From Panopea generosa (lineage: Eukaryota; Mollusca; Bivalvia; Adapedonta; Hiatellidae), in assembly GCA_029582155.1 (NCBI GenBank), contig CM055895.1, positions 11,168,270 through 11,232,269 of the forward strand: a stretch of DNA of 64,000 bases, written 5' to 3'. Positions within the stretch are counted from its first letter, which is position 1. Every line of letters begins with the position of its first letter. The position numbers and the translations under genes were made by a program. Below the pieces are notes generated by a model. The model did no database searches. It saw nothing but the letters and a program-made list of their open reading frames with translations, and was not told the origin of the DNA. Shown piece after piece: positions 45,216 to 59,214 of the stretch.

Positions 45216-45679
45216 TTTTAGTAACATATTCAGACTGGTGATGATTTTCCTTTGTTGGAATAAGCCGCAAGTTTTGCAAATCATAGTGTAAATGTCTTAC
45301 AGATAAGCGACATGTGCAGAAAAATTTGCACATCCATTTGGTATTTTCAAGTGATTTACACCTCCTATACTGCTTTTATATGAATCATGTCCATGTTTGT
45401 TTTTTCATGTAATGAGCACACATGTTATATTCTGTTGAATTACACAGTTATCGTCTTTTGTTGTTAATATGCAACCGTGTTATTGTCTGCTGACTAATGT
45501 TCTTTTTTCTGTTGAATATACCATGACGACCATTTTGGCAACATTTGTGTTGTTTAACAGCCATGCTGTATCTGCTGAATGAATAAAACCCATGTTGTTT
45601 TGTTTGTTTTGTTGGCAACATTCGTGTTTTCTATGTTGATCCACAACCGTATGGTATTCTGGTGATTCGCAACCATGTT

Positions 45680-48510
45680 GCTTCTTATTAATAACATCCA
45701 TATTACTTCCTGGTTAAAACGCCTTTGTTGGTTTCCCATGATTAACATCAATATTACTTCCTGGTTAAAACGCTTATGTTGGTTTCCTTTGATAACATCC
45801 ATAGTACTTGCTGGTTAAACGCCTATGTTGGTTTCTTTTGATTAACACCCATATTATTTCCTAGTTAAAACACCTATGTTGGTTTCCCATGATTAACATC
45901 CATATTACTTCCTGGTTAACCACCTATGTTGGTTTCCCATGATTAACATCAATATTACTTCCTGGTTTAAACGCTTATGTTGGTTTCCTTTGATTAACAT
46001 CCATAGTACTTCCTGGTTAAACGCCTATGTTGGTTTCTTTTGATTAACACCCATATTATTTCCTAGTTAAAACACCTATGTTGGTTTCCCATGATTAACA
46101 TCCATATTACTTCCTGGTTAACCACCTATGTTGGTTTCCCATGATTAACATCAATATTACTTCCTGGTTTAAACGCTTATGTTGGTTTCCTTTGATTAAC
46201 ATCCATAGTACTTCCTGGTTAAACGCCTATGTTTGTTTCTTTTGATTAACATCCATATTATTTCCTAGTTAAAACACCTATGTTGGTTTCCCATGATTAA
46301 CATCCATATTACTTCCTGATTAACCACCTATGTTGGTTTCCTTTGATTATCATCCATATTACTTCCTGGTTAAAACACATGTTGGTTTCCTTTGATTAAC
46401 ATCCATATTACTTCTTGGTTAAAACACATATGTTGGTTTCCTTTGATTAACATCCATATTACTTCCTGGTTAAACACTTATGTTGGTTTCATTTGATTAA
46501 CATCCATATTACTTCCTGGTTAAACACCTATGTTGGTTTCTTTTGATTAACATCCATATTACTTTCTGGTTAAACCCCTTTGTTGGTTTCCTTTGATTTA
46601 CGTCCATATTACTTTCTAGTTAAAACACCTATGTTGTTTTATTTTTATTAACATCCATATTACTGCCTAGTTAAAACACATATGTTGTTTTATTTTGATT
46701 AACATCCATATTACTTCCTGCTTAATCACATATGTTGGTTTCCTTCGATTAACATCCATATTACTTCCTGGTTAAAACACCTATGTTGGTTTCCTTTGAT
46801 TTTCGTCCATATTACTTTCTAGTTAAAACACCTATGTTTTTTTTTTTTATTAACATCCATATTACTTTATAGTTAAAACACCTATGTTGGTTTCTTTTGA
46901 TTAACATCCATATATCTTTCTGGTTAAACACCTTTGTTGGTTTCCTTTGATTAACATCCATATTACTTCCTGGTTAAAACACATATGTTGGTTTCCTTTG
47001 ATTAACATCCATCTTACTGCCTAGTTAAAACACCTATGTTGTTTTATTTTGATTAACATCCATATTACTTCCTGCTTAATCACATATGTTGGTTTCCTTC
47101 GATTAACATCAATATTACTTCTTTGTTAAAATCACTCTTGTTGGGTTCCTTTGATTAGCATCCATGTTGCTTCCTGGTTAATAACACCCATGTTGCCGGG
47201 TTTCCTTTGATTAACGTCCATATTACTTCCTAGTTAAAATAACTCTTGTTGGTTTCCTTTGATTAACAACCATATTACTTCCTGGCTAAACACTCATGTT
47301 GGTTTCTTTTGATTAACATCCATATTGCTTCCTGGTTAAAATCACCCTCGTTGTTTTCCTTTGATTAACATCCATATTACTTTCTAATTAAAAACACCCA
47401 TGTTGGTTTCCTTTCATTAACATCCATATTATTTCCTGGTTAAAACACTCTTGTTGGTTTCCCTTGATTCACATCCATATTACTTCCTGGTTAAAAACAC
47501 ACATGTTAGTTTGCTTTGATTAACATCCATATTACTTCCTGGCTAAACACTCATGTTGGTTTCTTTTGATTAACATCCATATTGCTTCCTAGTTAAAATC
47601 ACCCTCGTTGTTTTCCTTTGATTAACATCCATATTACTTCCTAATTAAAAACACCCATGTTGGTTTCTTTTGATTAACATCCATATTACTTTCTGGTTAA
47701 ACACCTTTGTTGGTTTCCTTTGATTAATATCCATATTACTTCCTGGTTAAAACACCTATGTTGGTTTCCTTTGATTAACATCCATATTACTTCCTAGTTA
47801 AAACACCTATGTTGGTTTATTTTGATTAACATCCATATTACTTCCTGCTTAATCACCTATGTTGGTTTCCTTTGATTAACATCAATATTACTTTCTTGTT
47901 AAAATCACTCTTGTTGGGTTCCTTTGATTAACAACCATATTTCTTCCTAGTTAAAATAGCTCTTGTTGGTTTCTTTTGATTAACAACCATATTACTTCCT
48001 GGCTAAATACTCATGTTGGTTTCTTTTGATTAACATCCATATTGCTTCCTAGTTAAAATCACCCTCGTTGTTTTCCTTTGATTAACATCCATATTACTTC
48101 CTAATTAAAAACATCCATGTTGGTTTCCTTTCATTAACATCCATTTTATTTCCTGGTTAAAACACCCTTGTTGGTTTCCTTTGATTAACATCCATATTAC
48201 TTCCTGGTTAAAAACACACATGTTAATTTGCTTCGATTAACATCCATATTACTTCCTAATTAAAAACATCCATGTTGGTTTCCTTTCATTAACATCCATT
48301 TTATTTCCTGGTTAAAACACCCTTGTTGGTTTCCTTTGATTAACATCCATATTACTTCCTGGTTAAAAACACACATGTTAATTTGCTTCGATTAACATCC
48401 ATATTACTTCCTGGTTAAAAACACACATGTTTGTTTCCTTTGATTAACATTCATATTTTTTTCTGGTTGAAACTACCTTGCTTGTTTCCTTTGATTAACA
48501 TCCATATTGA
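45680..48510 (+). repeat. 51-bp minisatellite
   Basis: Unit: gattaacatccatattactt, cctggttaaaacacctatgt, tggtttccttt. Spacing is 50-51 bp in most places (for example gattaac at 46394, 46445, 46495). About 55 units. Blocks of several units recur with shared variants (for example around 45850, 45980 and 46100, and 48120-48260 against 48260-48400), so it expanded in multi-unit steps. Degenerate related units flank it at about 45400-45680 and 49500-49680. Confidence 0.93.
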
Positions 48511-49600
48511 TTTCTTTAGATTGATTCACACTCACATTGTTTTCGGATAAATAACACGCACTTTCTGCAAGTTTAGGCACTTTTGGGTACATGACAATGT
48601 GCTTCAATAGGAGCCTTGTGACAACGTTTTGGAGAGAAAGGCTCTTGTCACTACCCTTTATAGTAGCTAAAACACATGGCCACGATGCGGATAGTTCTAT
48701 GGATTCAATAAGGACAACACTTGTGTTGTGTTGTTTGTTTGATTTGTTGGGCACAACCCTCTACAATATCACCTTCAGTAAGCGTATCTGTTTTTTTTTC
48801 TTTGCCACAATGATCACCTACACATTAGATGACCTCCTTGTTATAACATGAGGTGGACTGTGAAACAGTTTCGAGTAACTGACAATGACCTGACAATTTG
48901 TCGGAACCTTCTTTCCATATTTTCGTTTTGATACTCTCCACAAGAATACCTATATAGTGACTTTTAACATTTTCAAAGGTTTGTCAGAAACTTAATCTTG
49001 AATGTATTGTACGCCTTCAATCTTTTAAGATCCATTCCCCTAGTTTTTTTATAGGGCAAATCCGTCACATGTTTCAATGTACTCTACTTGTTCCGAACTG
49101 TTCCCTCAATCATTGGTTGACATCAGACAATGCAATATTCTACTGCTGAAGATGGCAACTCAATATGCCTTACTCGGTGTACATGTCCAGCATTGACATA
49201 ATAAGTAGTACAACCTCGTTTATTAAAACGTATTTCAACAATCATTTGTCGGTAGGATTTCCCGATGCTAAACTCCACGAGGTTGACAGCGATGAACCGC
49301 AACACTCATAAAATGTTTTAACAGCATTTTTCTAGTTCTAATAGAACGATGTTCCTTGATTCTGAGCTCTGGTTCCTATATCAATTATCTCTGAATAGTT
49401 TTAAGAATATTTACTATATGCATAGATGGAGTATTGAAGTTATACAGTGCATTGAACCGATTTTTAGAAAAATACATCCAGTTTGTATTCTGTTTATTTG
49501 TACATGTTATTTTCTGTTGATTTATAAAATCTATCCATATGTTTTCTGCGAATTACACTCAAAGTGTTAATATCTAAAATTACACCCATGTTTTAATCTG
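48511..49600. other. Unique stretch without a called gene
   Basis: Minus-strand frames at 48754-48473 and 49305-49123 have fairly natural composition (for example MLRFIAVNLVEFSIGKSYRQ). They lack recognised domains and a consistent exon structure, so no gene is called. Confidence 0.35.
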
Positions 49601-49689
49601 TTGAATTACCCCCATATTATAATCTACTGAATTGCACCCATGTGCTATTCGTTTAAATTACTTTCGTTGTTATCTGTAAATGTACGTTT

Positions 49690-50450
49690 ATTTCTAATAC
49701 CAGTGATATGGTCCTTCTTCTTTTATAATTAAAACATTTCCCAGGGCTAATTCCATCCATTCTCTATATAGTTTCACTTATTCCTTTTCTTGCATCTTAA
49801 GTCACTCTCAAAAATAAGAAACTTTAAACTCATTTATTTTGGTCTGAAAAATCCGTATGGTCGTATGCTTATATGAAAAGATTTGACATGTTGGATGTTA
49901 ATGCTGTTGTGACTACATGTATATCATAACAGTTTGTTAGTTGTTTCAGCCGGGACGCTTCTGACACTATTGGTGCATTTGTTAAACATACTGTATGGGT
50001 CCAATCCGAGTAAAAATCCCTACCGAACTATTCTAAAAACTTAACCTTTCACTTGCTTTGTAGGCAATGTTTGTTTCTTCAAATACATTTCGCTAATTTA
50101 AGAATCAATTAAATACTATAATACGGTCTTGTTTGATTAGGATAAAGATACCATTTAAGGCATTGTATTCAGAAAATATAATTATGTTTTTCTATTTTCA
50201 GCCACGCGCGTATCTTACCACGGTCTAGTAAAGGTTGAGTAACGCCATTGTATGTATGTTTCTGTGCATCATTGTTGTTTTACGGAAACTTGATTCGCCA
50301 GTATTATATTTAAGATAATCCATCAATATATGCAAAGTTTGAGATATATGTTCAAACACACGCAAGTATCAATACTCATTCGGCGTGACTTATACACACA
50401 ACTTTATCCTACGCTAACGAACATTTGGGTTTTGCTTTTTTTAAGTTCCC
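49690..50450. repeat. Paralogous block A, second segment
   Basis: Similar in order to 59215-60640: ttcccagggctaattccatc against ttccctatggctaatatcaa, and later caagtatcaatactcattcg against atatgtcaatactaattatt. Together with 43850-44300 it defines a duplicated block enlarged here by the 51-bp array and SINEs. Confidence 0.55.
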
Positions 50451-53400
50451 TTCCTTTGTCGTGACATTTAAATCACATATGAATTCACCATACTATGTTT
50501 CAATAAGACATTTATTTTTTTTTTAACTTTCAAAATTCAGGAACAAATTTTTTTATATGATGGCGTTAAGAACTTTCACTCGGATTTTGCATTTTGGTTT
50601 TGCATAATCTTTTTAACAATTCAATATTGCAATCATTTGTCTTGAGCTTTGTTTTGCATTCCAAAGCTGACAGCTAAATAATGGTAGTTAGTTCACACTA
50701 ACATTTTCTGCATCATGCACTTCTGAAGCCCTTTTTATGTACCACTTACCGACAACGTCTCAAAGGCGGTGCCATAGTTAAGTGTTTTTGAAGAGATTTA
50801 GGCTGGATTATTTAATTCGTATATGGTGACATATATGCTCAGTGTACTCACTTTCTTTATTGTGTTATGTTTTGAAGCGAAGATTTCACTTGTAGCTTTT
50901 CTTGTATCGTGTTTCCTTGCGATTCAAATTCATATTTTTATTTATATATATCTAAAATATGCCAGTACCTGTAACAGGACAGACAATATTTGAAACTTAA
51001 AACAGTGTACTATTTCTTATTCAATTGAGTGTACCAAAGTGGTGCAGTGTTTGAGATACTATTCATATGACATATTATGTAACAACCCAATCTTTATATC
51101 TGAAATTAGTAATTACATCTGGCATTTAATGTATATTTGATTTAGCAATATTATGAAATGTTTGATCACAGGTAATAAGGATTGAATTATGTTGTACATC
51201 GTACTATATTATAAAATAAAGTATTTCTTGTTCTGTTCTATCTAATCTTTATAGATTTTTGGCATTTCTCCGCAAATAAAACATAATTATATAACATGTT
51301 ATGTGATGAAAATGGTGTTAAAATTTAAAAAAAAATAGTTTGAAAGGGATGTTCTTAAAAAATATATACATACTTGTATTTTGCAATGCAAATGAGACTT
51401 GTGCATTCATATCACGATTGGCCAATCAGAGGTCCATTCATAACTTTACAGATGGGCGAGTAAATTCACCTTCTGTCTACTCAAGGTTGGGATAGTTTAT
51501 TCATTTGCACGTGCTTAACGTGCTGTCATTCATGGCAATTGTATGGTCGCATTGGAATATCATTGCCTGAGATTTAAGAGCAAACATATGGCTGTGCATC
51601 AAAACTAGTGGTTTACTTGCACTGGCGTATAACAAAAGCTGACATAGCTTTTATTGCAATAAGACAATATTGGCGTTAAAAAGGTGACTTAGATAGGATT
51701 TTAACAGATGCATTTATTTATGAACCTTTGAGGACCATTTTTAAAAAAAAAATAGGGTGTAACTGCACTGTCTTTAAAATACCAAGCTGATCTCAACCTA
51801 CCAGTTATTGTTGGGTTTCAGGTGCAAATGCATTTCAGCTCTTTAAAACATATACCATTTGGATTTTTTTTTTACCGTGGAATCCTAGACCATATTTTGT
51901 ACAAAACAAAACACAATATTCAGGGGTGCAGTGAGACCTGTATAATAATTGTTAAGATTTGAATGTCAAAAATATTAATGATAAATTATGCATAAATTAG
52001 AAATAACTTTGGTTTTGTTAAAGCAATAATAGATATTTTTACTGGATTCAGTCCGGCGTCTATGGTATTTGCTAAAGCAATAATAGCCGTTTTTGCTGGA
52101 AACGTATTCTAAGTAGCTCTTAATTTTAAAAGGAACAGTTAATGGGGATAAAACACGATATTTTTTTTGTCAGGGACAATTTTCCTTTTCTAAAATTTAA
52201 ATTTTTTCTCATCACCATTCCAAACCAATAAAACATGCTGAATGCATGCAAAAAGCAACATGTTGTTACGTTGAAAATACGAGATACGTGAATCAATATC
52301 AATCCTTCTTAATTTAAACCACATGCAAGAGAGCATTACAGGATTATATGTCATAGGGTTTATTATGGGAAAAATACAAGCATCAAAAGCTGTAATCAGT
52401 GAGGCACGCGTGTGACGGATTATTGTTTGCTAGTAATGTTTTGTTTGCATGCCGCGATTGTTCGTTATGCAGGATTTTTTGTTTATTATTTTTGTATATT
52501 ACTGAGTTCAAACTGTGATTAACAACCAATTTTGCGTCTTAAATATACACATACGATTTTATGCGATACAACACGCCTGACATGTTGTTTGTATTTACAA
52601 AATGTTTTATACTTTACCACCAGTCATGTATAACATAGGTTTGACTTCATTCACATGGTAGTAACCAACATATTTTGTGCCAATTACCCCGGCACTATGT
52701 ACATTTACTGTACTCGTCAAAATACAAAGACAATGTGAATTGAATTAATATATAATGACTAAATGGGTTTCACAAAGAAAATTAAAGCAGACGATTTTCA
52801 CGTTCTTTAGAATATCAAAATATTACTACGTAATCCGTTACAAGACTAGTGTAAACTTTGGAATTTTAAAATTCATGACAAATATAAAAAAAAGAAGAAA
52901 AGTATGTCTGCGAATTCAAACGGCAATTCTAACTGTGGCTTTCATGTACGAGTATACATATTTAGAATGTAACTTGTTTCTTTAAGTTGGTCTTATTACA
53001 GCCAATGACAAGATCAACCGCACGGATGTACGAACTTATTAATAAAATCTAAATTTTATATGCATATGTTCCATATGTTGATATCGGGCATAATCAAATG
53101 GATATAGATTTTACCTACAAACTCATATTGTACGACTTGTATGTTAAGTCTTATAATACAAATGTTGTCATAGTTATGTTATCTTTATAAACTTGTATGG
53201 CATCTATAATTATGTTATATGATGTTCATTAGAATTTGTCGCCATATTTGTAATCATATGTATTTGACTATTCTTCATGGGACTCAGACCTTCTGGAAAT
53301 AATAGAAATAAACTTGTTAAACTTATATTATTTCAAATATGTTTTTTTATTCAACGATAATGTTGAATAAGATTTTACTTCACGTACTATAAATCCTTAG

Positions 53401-54825
53401 TTTCACTTCGCATTGCATATTAAGTTAATATTTCGAATGTCCGTGGCGCCATTCTAACAGCTGATATCAAAGAAATCCCCATTTTTCCCCCGTTGCACTG
53501 TTCTGACCATTTTGCTTTTTTTCTTTCACATGGAACACTACCCGTCTGACGTCATGGTTGCTAATGACTAAACGATGAAAACCGAACTATCAGTAAATAA
53601 ACCTACTTCTAACTCAATCATTGTTTATATATCAAAGCATATGTTTAGAGTTTATTAAACTTATTTCAGTTAATTTGAATAGGCCAATCGCATGATAGAA
53701 TATGTAAGAACTCGCATCTCTGATCCCGTCAGTCAGTTGCTGCAAATAGATATTTATTACAACTAGCTGAGGAATCATATACCTTCGAGATGGGTTATTT
53801 TAAAAATGCTATGCTGTGGATATTGTCTAATTTCGTGTATTTCTACATGCATATACTACTCCACACCCAACATGACTCATGTAAAAGAATATAACAGTGA
53901 AAAAGAAACCATGTATTGCTTGTTTGCAACCTTCAAGCCATTTCTAGCATGGAATCATTTTGGGAATAAAAGCAGTTGCATTCATAAAGAAATTAAAGAA
54001 CATGCTTTCATTTAGGACTTCATGTTTTGAAAATAAATTAATAAAAGCGCTTAGGAGTTTGATTATTTAGCACATTGGTATTGTGCAGGTCGCTTTTTTC
54101 AGGTTACATCTGAACAAAAGCAATTAATTAAAAAACTTGGACAAATAACATGATGGATATTTTAGTTTGCAAGCATGTCTGTTTAATGGCGATTTAACGT
54201 TATATTAATGTGTTGTGCTGCATGAAGTTAAGTGTCGCTTTCAAAATCGTTCCAGTCATTTAATGACAGTGTCTGTTTGAGATGATATTATAAACAGTGT
54301 CGCACTGGCATTTGATACAGATGACGTAATATTTTACTAGTCACATTATTACGTGTATTATATATAAATATATCTTGTAAAAAATGGTTTATAATGTTAA
54401 AAGGTGGTTGGATTCGCTTGATCAAAATATACATACACACATAAATGTTAATACAGATACAATAGATACATTAACATTTAAACACGGACTTAACTATTCT
54501 AAAATAATTATTAGAGACACGTTAACCACCATTAGATATGTATATAGATACAGAGTCGATAACATAATTATATATATAGTCAATATATATGAAAACGCAA
54601 TACAAGAAGAGATATGACAAACGCAACATAGGCCTTAGATTAGAGGAGGCTTACTTCGAAATGAAAACAAGTGACACCAATGAAGAAGGTTCCAAAGTAT
54701 TCAATAACGGCTGAGGTACACAACCAATAATATTAACTGACAATAATTACTGTAGGATATGAATATACAACCGTGCTAAATAGTTTGCGTTTTCATATAT
54801 CTTTCTGGGATGGTTTTGCTTATAT
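50451..54825. other. 4.4-kb AT-rich stretch without recognised gene
   Basis: Scattered short open frames only. A small repeat, taaagcaataatag followed by tttttgctgga, occurs twice at about 52020-52100. Confidence 0.5.
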
Positions 54826-54980
54826 ATATAGTTTCGTCTTGTAATATTTACTCATATTTATACATATAGTTTCGTCTTATAATAATTACTCATATTTATA
54901 CATATATTTTCGTCTTATAATAATTACTCATATTTATATAAATAGTTTCGTCTTATTATAATTATTCATATTTACATGTT
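54826..54980 (+). repeat. Minisatellite, about 39 bp, four copies
   Basis: Units of atagtttcgtcttataataa followed by ttactcatatttatacat. The period is near that of the large intron array but the sequence is unrelated. Confidence 0.88.
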
Positions 54981-55614
54981 TACAGAGTATTTTCCATATC
55001 AGCCAACGGAATTCTGGCTTCATAAAAAACTATTTCAGTGGCACATATATAAGTTAGACATCCATTATTTTAGTTGCAATTAAAATGTTTCAATTTTACT
55101 GCAAGACGTTGTATTAATTGCAAAAATAAAAGAATGCAATTGAAGACAGTAAACATTTTGATATTTTGCAATCATTTCTGACAGGCGTAAAATATTTTGA
55201 TAAAACTTAAGCATTCTCAATATATTTGTAAAGGCATTTGAGACATAAACAATAAGTTTTAGCTTTGATTTCAGACCAAAATATTTATCCACCCTTGAAT
55301 ATTTCCAACCAAAATAATATTTGATATTTCAAAAAGTATTCAACTGAATTTGAAAAAAGAACTATCACAATAAAGAATGTTCAAATAAAACACACTTTAT
55401 ATTTTTTCCTTCACAAAGTATGTTCACAAAACCTAAAACACATTTGTCTGAAATCTGCACTCGAAACAATAAATACACAATGGTCATTTCTGTTTGTAAG
55501 ATACCAACATAATGGTTGATCAACTGATCGTCAACTTTGATGTTGATGTAAAATGTATGATAACTGGTGTATCACATAAACACAATCCAAAGTATAGTTT
55601 ACATTGATCCGGGC

Positions 55615-55905
55615 CCGTTTTGCTCACTCTGTTACGTCCGTCTATCAATCCAGGGTCGCGAGTTCGAATCTCCGCCCGGCAACAGTCTCCGTTATGATTG
55701 ATATTTGATATTGTATCTCATTTTCACCCGTCTCTCACCGCTGAGAATGGGAAAATTATCAGTTACTTGCGGGTATAGGGTGTGCTCGAGTACTGGCTAA
55801 CCTTTCAGGATTCCAAGTAATAGTGGTTAAATTAACTGATCGTTTGTTAGCCCTGGATGGTATGAATTGACGCTAAATTATCAATCAATCAATCAATCAA
55901 TCACG
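55615..55905 (+). mobile_element. tRNA-derived SINE, family 1
   Basis: B box gggtcgcgagttcgaatctc, body ttttcacccgtctctcaccg and gtgctcgagtactggctaac, and a tail of (caat)n at 55886-55905. Confidence 0.82.
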
Positions 55906-57065
55906 TTGAAATGTAATACAAAGAACAAGATAATTTCATTGAATGTTTGAAGACAAAGTTTGCATGCATACGTTTGTGTAATAAACTATATAGTTTTGTG
56001 TATCATCCTTACATGTTGGCCACATGAGCGACGTCCGAGAAATATAATGGTTTCGAAGAATAAAGAATATTTAGTTCTTTTACGCGACATTCGTAAAGGA
56101 ACGATACATTCGGCCACGATATGTACATTGCTATCTACGGAATTTTCAGACTATTCCGTGATATATATAATTATCATATGATTAGATACTTACGATGATC
56201 ACGCTGTTTCTATATTTTGTATTCCCAGTTACGTGGCAACAATTGCTTTCAATACTCTGATTGATCTCTATCCAAATTATATAAAAGGTAGATTCGAAAA
56301 CATTTTACAAATATGATTCAATACCATTAAATAGCTTTTTAAAAATAAATATCATTATTTTATTATGTTATATTATATATTATTTTTCACATATAGCATT
56401 ATAAGTATTGAAATGTCGGTGCTTATCCTGACAAATTGTCTAAAATGTACTAAAATGTAACAATATGTATGTGAGGAGACATCCTGTATCAGCGTTTAAT
56501 GTCTTAAACAATCAAATATCACTTCAGGACACCTGTAATGAAGTGTTTAGCACCGACTTCTCAACATAGTATTTAAGACAGATAACACATATCTAACAAA
56601 CACATACGTCTCGTCAGTTTGATATTTCGATAATTATTATGCAGGCAATGCCATACATAGGAGCCTTTGTTAAACCCTAATAAGTTGATTATGGAAACAG
56701 TGACAAAATAGTATACACGACATATGTTACAACACTACCACATAGTATAATTTCCTAGCATCTGTGTTGAAAACTTGTTCTACATAGGCAATATATACTA
56801 CTTAGTACGGCTTATATAGAAATTCACTTACACATTGATTGATAAGAACTATATATAGGCATTGTTTACCTATTGTCAAGCTATTATCAGAAAACAAAGT
56901 CAAACAATTGTGCTAAAGTAAGGCAATTACGTTGCAGAATCCAGAGGATTTACAATTAATCAAACAATTCTTTGATTTTCTACTAAAACAATTTAAAACA
57001 GCGCATCTTTTCTATAGCAACTACTACTTTTTCACATTCAAGCGCTGAAACCCGTCTTTTAACTG

Positions 57066-57097
<32 letters not shown>

Positions 57098-57580
57098 GAA
57101 ATGCTAGTTATTAAGTTTTATATGTCGATACTCTGATTTTGGAATATATTAGAATACTTCGCAATTCAACCGGTATGCTGTTCACACATTGATAATCTAG
57201 ATTGGTTTTGTAATGTGTTATGGTCGTCCTTGTCATCGAAACTGACACATTTCATAAGAAAGTATTCTAGATAAATGGACAAGTCATGACCAAATTAACA
57301 CATAGTTGTCTGTAGTGTGTCAATGTCCGTCTGCATTAATTCTATAAAATAAGTAACAAGAATAACACAGGTAGAAAATGCCATCCAGAATGTTTATGTA
57401 GCATACATTGTTGGTCAAGTAAAATAGAAAGAGATTGAAATGTAAATTGACATTATTAGAAAAAAAACTACTTAAAAATGAAAACGAAACAGCATTGGTA
57501 CTTGTATGTCTTTCTAAATTTATCAAAAGATAATATAAGATTTTGAAATGATTGCTAGTCTAAAGTCAAAGTTTACATGA
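55906..57580. other. AT-rich stretch without recognised gene
   Basis: Only the (CT)n microsatellite stands out. Confidence 0.5.
57066..57094 (+). repeat. (CT)n microsatellite
   Basis: About 14 uninterrupted ct units. Confidence 0.95.
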
Positions 57581-57589
57581 ATTGGCACA

Positions 57590-58070
57590 TTGCCTACATA
57601 GTGGAAATGTTAAAACATTTGTAACTTTACATTTAGTTTTATGCAACCAATGCTGATGCCCCTCAAGTTCGATTTGTCGAAACTGTCGACGTTCTTTTCT
57701 GACTGGTGTTACTTCGCTGTAGGCAAAACAGAAATTACGAAATGCCACAACTGAGACACTTTAATTAACATTTCGTGTTATATCATGAAGATTTTATATA
57801 TTGCCATACAAACATAGCAGTGCATTCCATGCGCACGTGTTTAATACAATTTAGCTTTTACTTTTGTCGTGAAATAAGCTCAAATGAAAATATCAACATT
57901 CCGATGACGGTTCTGAGAATAATCATAAGATCACATTTACTTCAAGTAAAACTGATCCAGAATGCGATTGTCTGTATTCTAAGTTGAAACCAATAATGTT
58001 AACTGAAATTGAAGTAGCAATGAAAGTGTTAACATGTGAGAACGTAATATAATAGAGAAACAGTTACATT
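57590..58070. repeat. Paralogous block B, first segment
   Basis: Counterpart of 43850-44300 in direct orientation. Confidence 0.8.
57631..57716 (-). other. Exon-like segment in block B, open
   Basis: Minus strand, acceptor tctgttttgcctacag and donor GTAAAG bound 86 nt. One frame is open through it and reads EVTPVRKERRQFRQIELEGH then QHWLHKTKC. It has the look of a short coding exon of a basic protein. The family is not recognised and no partner exons were identified. It could be part of a decayed gene duplicated with the block. Confidence 0.4.
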
Positions 58071-58499
58071 AAGTCTAATTAAAGGTCAGACACGTTATAG
58101 CTTAAAGATACCAATGTTTTGTTTAAAAGACAGAGCGAGTGCAGGGAACTATTAAATGTTCACAAATATATTGTCATAATGTGTTTCTTCATCAATAGCT
58201 GTATAATTGAAATATGAAATATATTCTTAATGTATATATGTATGTGTTGAAACTTATATTGCCTACTTGTTATCCCTAATTCTGTCTTAATTATGTCCAT
58301 GTTCCAGCCGTCATGGATATCGTTTTTGGAACATTTTTGTTAATATCAAAATTTGTGATGCATGAAAGCTGGAAAGTAATTCGATGTACATATTACATGG
58401 TTTATTTGTCCTATCATATAAAGGAAGGGTGTCACACAGCATTTTGGTGTTGTCAGTCGGTATTTCTGATCGGGTTATTCATATTTTGTAGTTTACTGA

Positions 58500-59060
58500 T
58501 TTATACCCATTTTGTTTTCTGTTGCATTGTTTATGTTGTTTTTTGTTGCATTGCTCATGTGTTTTTATTGTTGCGTTGTTCATGTTGATATCTGTTAAAT
58601 ATCACCATTGCTCTTTTCTCTTGATTTACATACATATAGCCTTCTTTTGAATTGCACTCGTATTGTTTTTTATTGAATTAAATCCGTTGTATTTTTTGAA
58701 TAACACGTATGGTGTTGTTTTGTTTAATTACACCCATGCTGTATTATGTTGAATTACTACCATGTTGTCTTCTATCAAGTTAAAATTTATGTTTTTATTC
58801 AATTGCACCTATATTGGCTTCTGTTACAATTTATTGATCATAACTTATGCTTTTTTTATTGAATTACACTTACGTCGTTTTCTGTTTAATTATATTTATG
58901 TTTTAATGTATTTCACATACTATTAAGTCGACTCCTCTTCTATTGACTTGCATTGATGTTGTTGTTTTTTTATTGAATATCTCATTTGTCATTTGATGAG
59001 TTACATCCATGTTCATTTCATTTGCTTTGCACGTGTAAATCTGCAATATCCAATTTATAT
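58500..59060 (+). repeat. Degenerate minisatellite in block B
   Basis: Weak 35-50 bp periodicity of tgttgaattacacccatgtt-like units. They are related in composition and position to the degenerate units that flank the 51-bp array in block A. Here the array has not expanded. Confidence 0.55.
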
Positions 59061-59214
59061 TGTTAATGAAATGACGTATGTCACTCACCACTAATTGCAT
59101 TTATAATTTAATTTACACAACCAAATATTACCGATAAACGGATAATTGACAGTTAATGAATATACGCTAGTACGCAGAAACTTTCTTAATTAAACATGAT
59201 TTTTCCTTACATCA

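Noticed and set aside
48473-49305. Minus-strand frames with natural-looking composition
   Set aside because: No domain recognised, frames too short, and no phase-consistent exon chain could be built.
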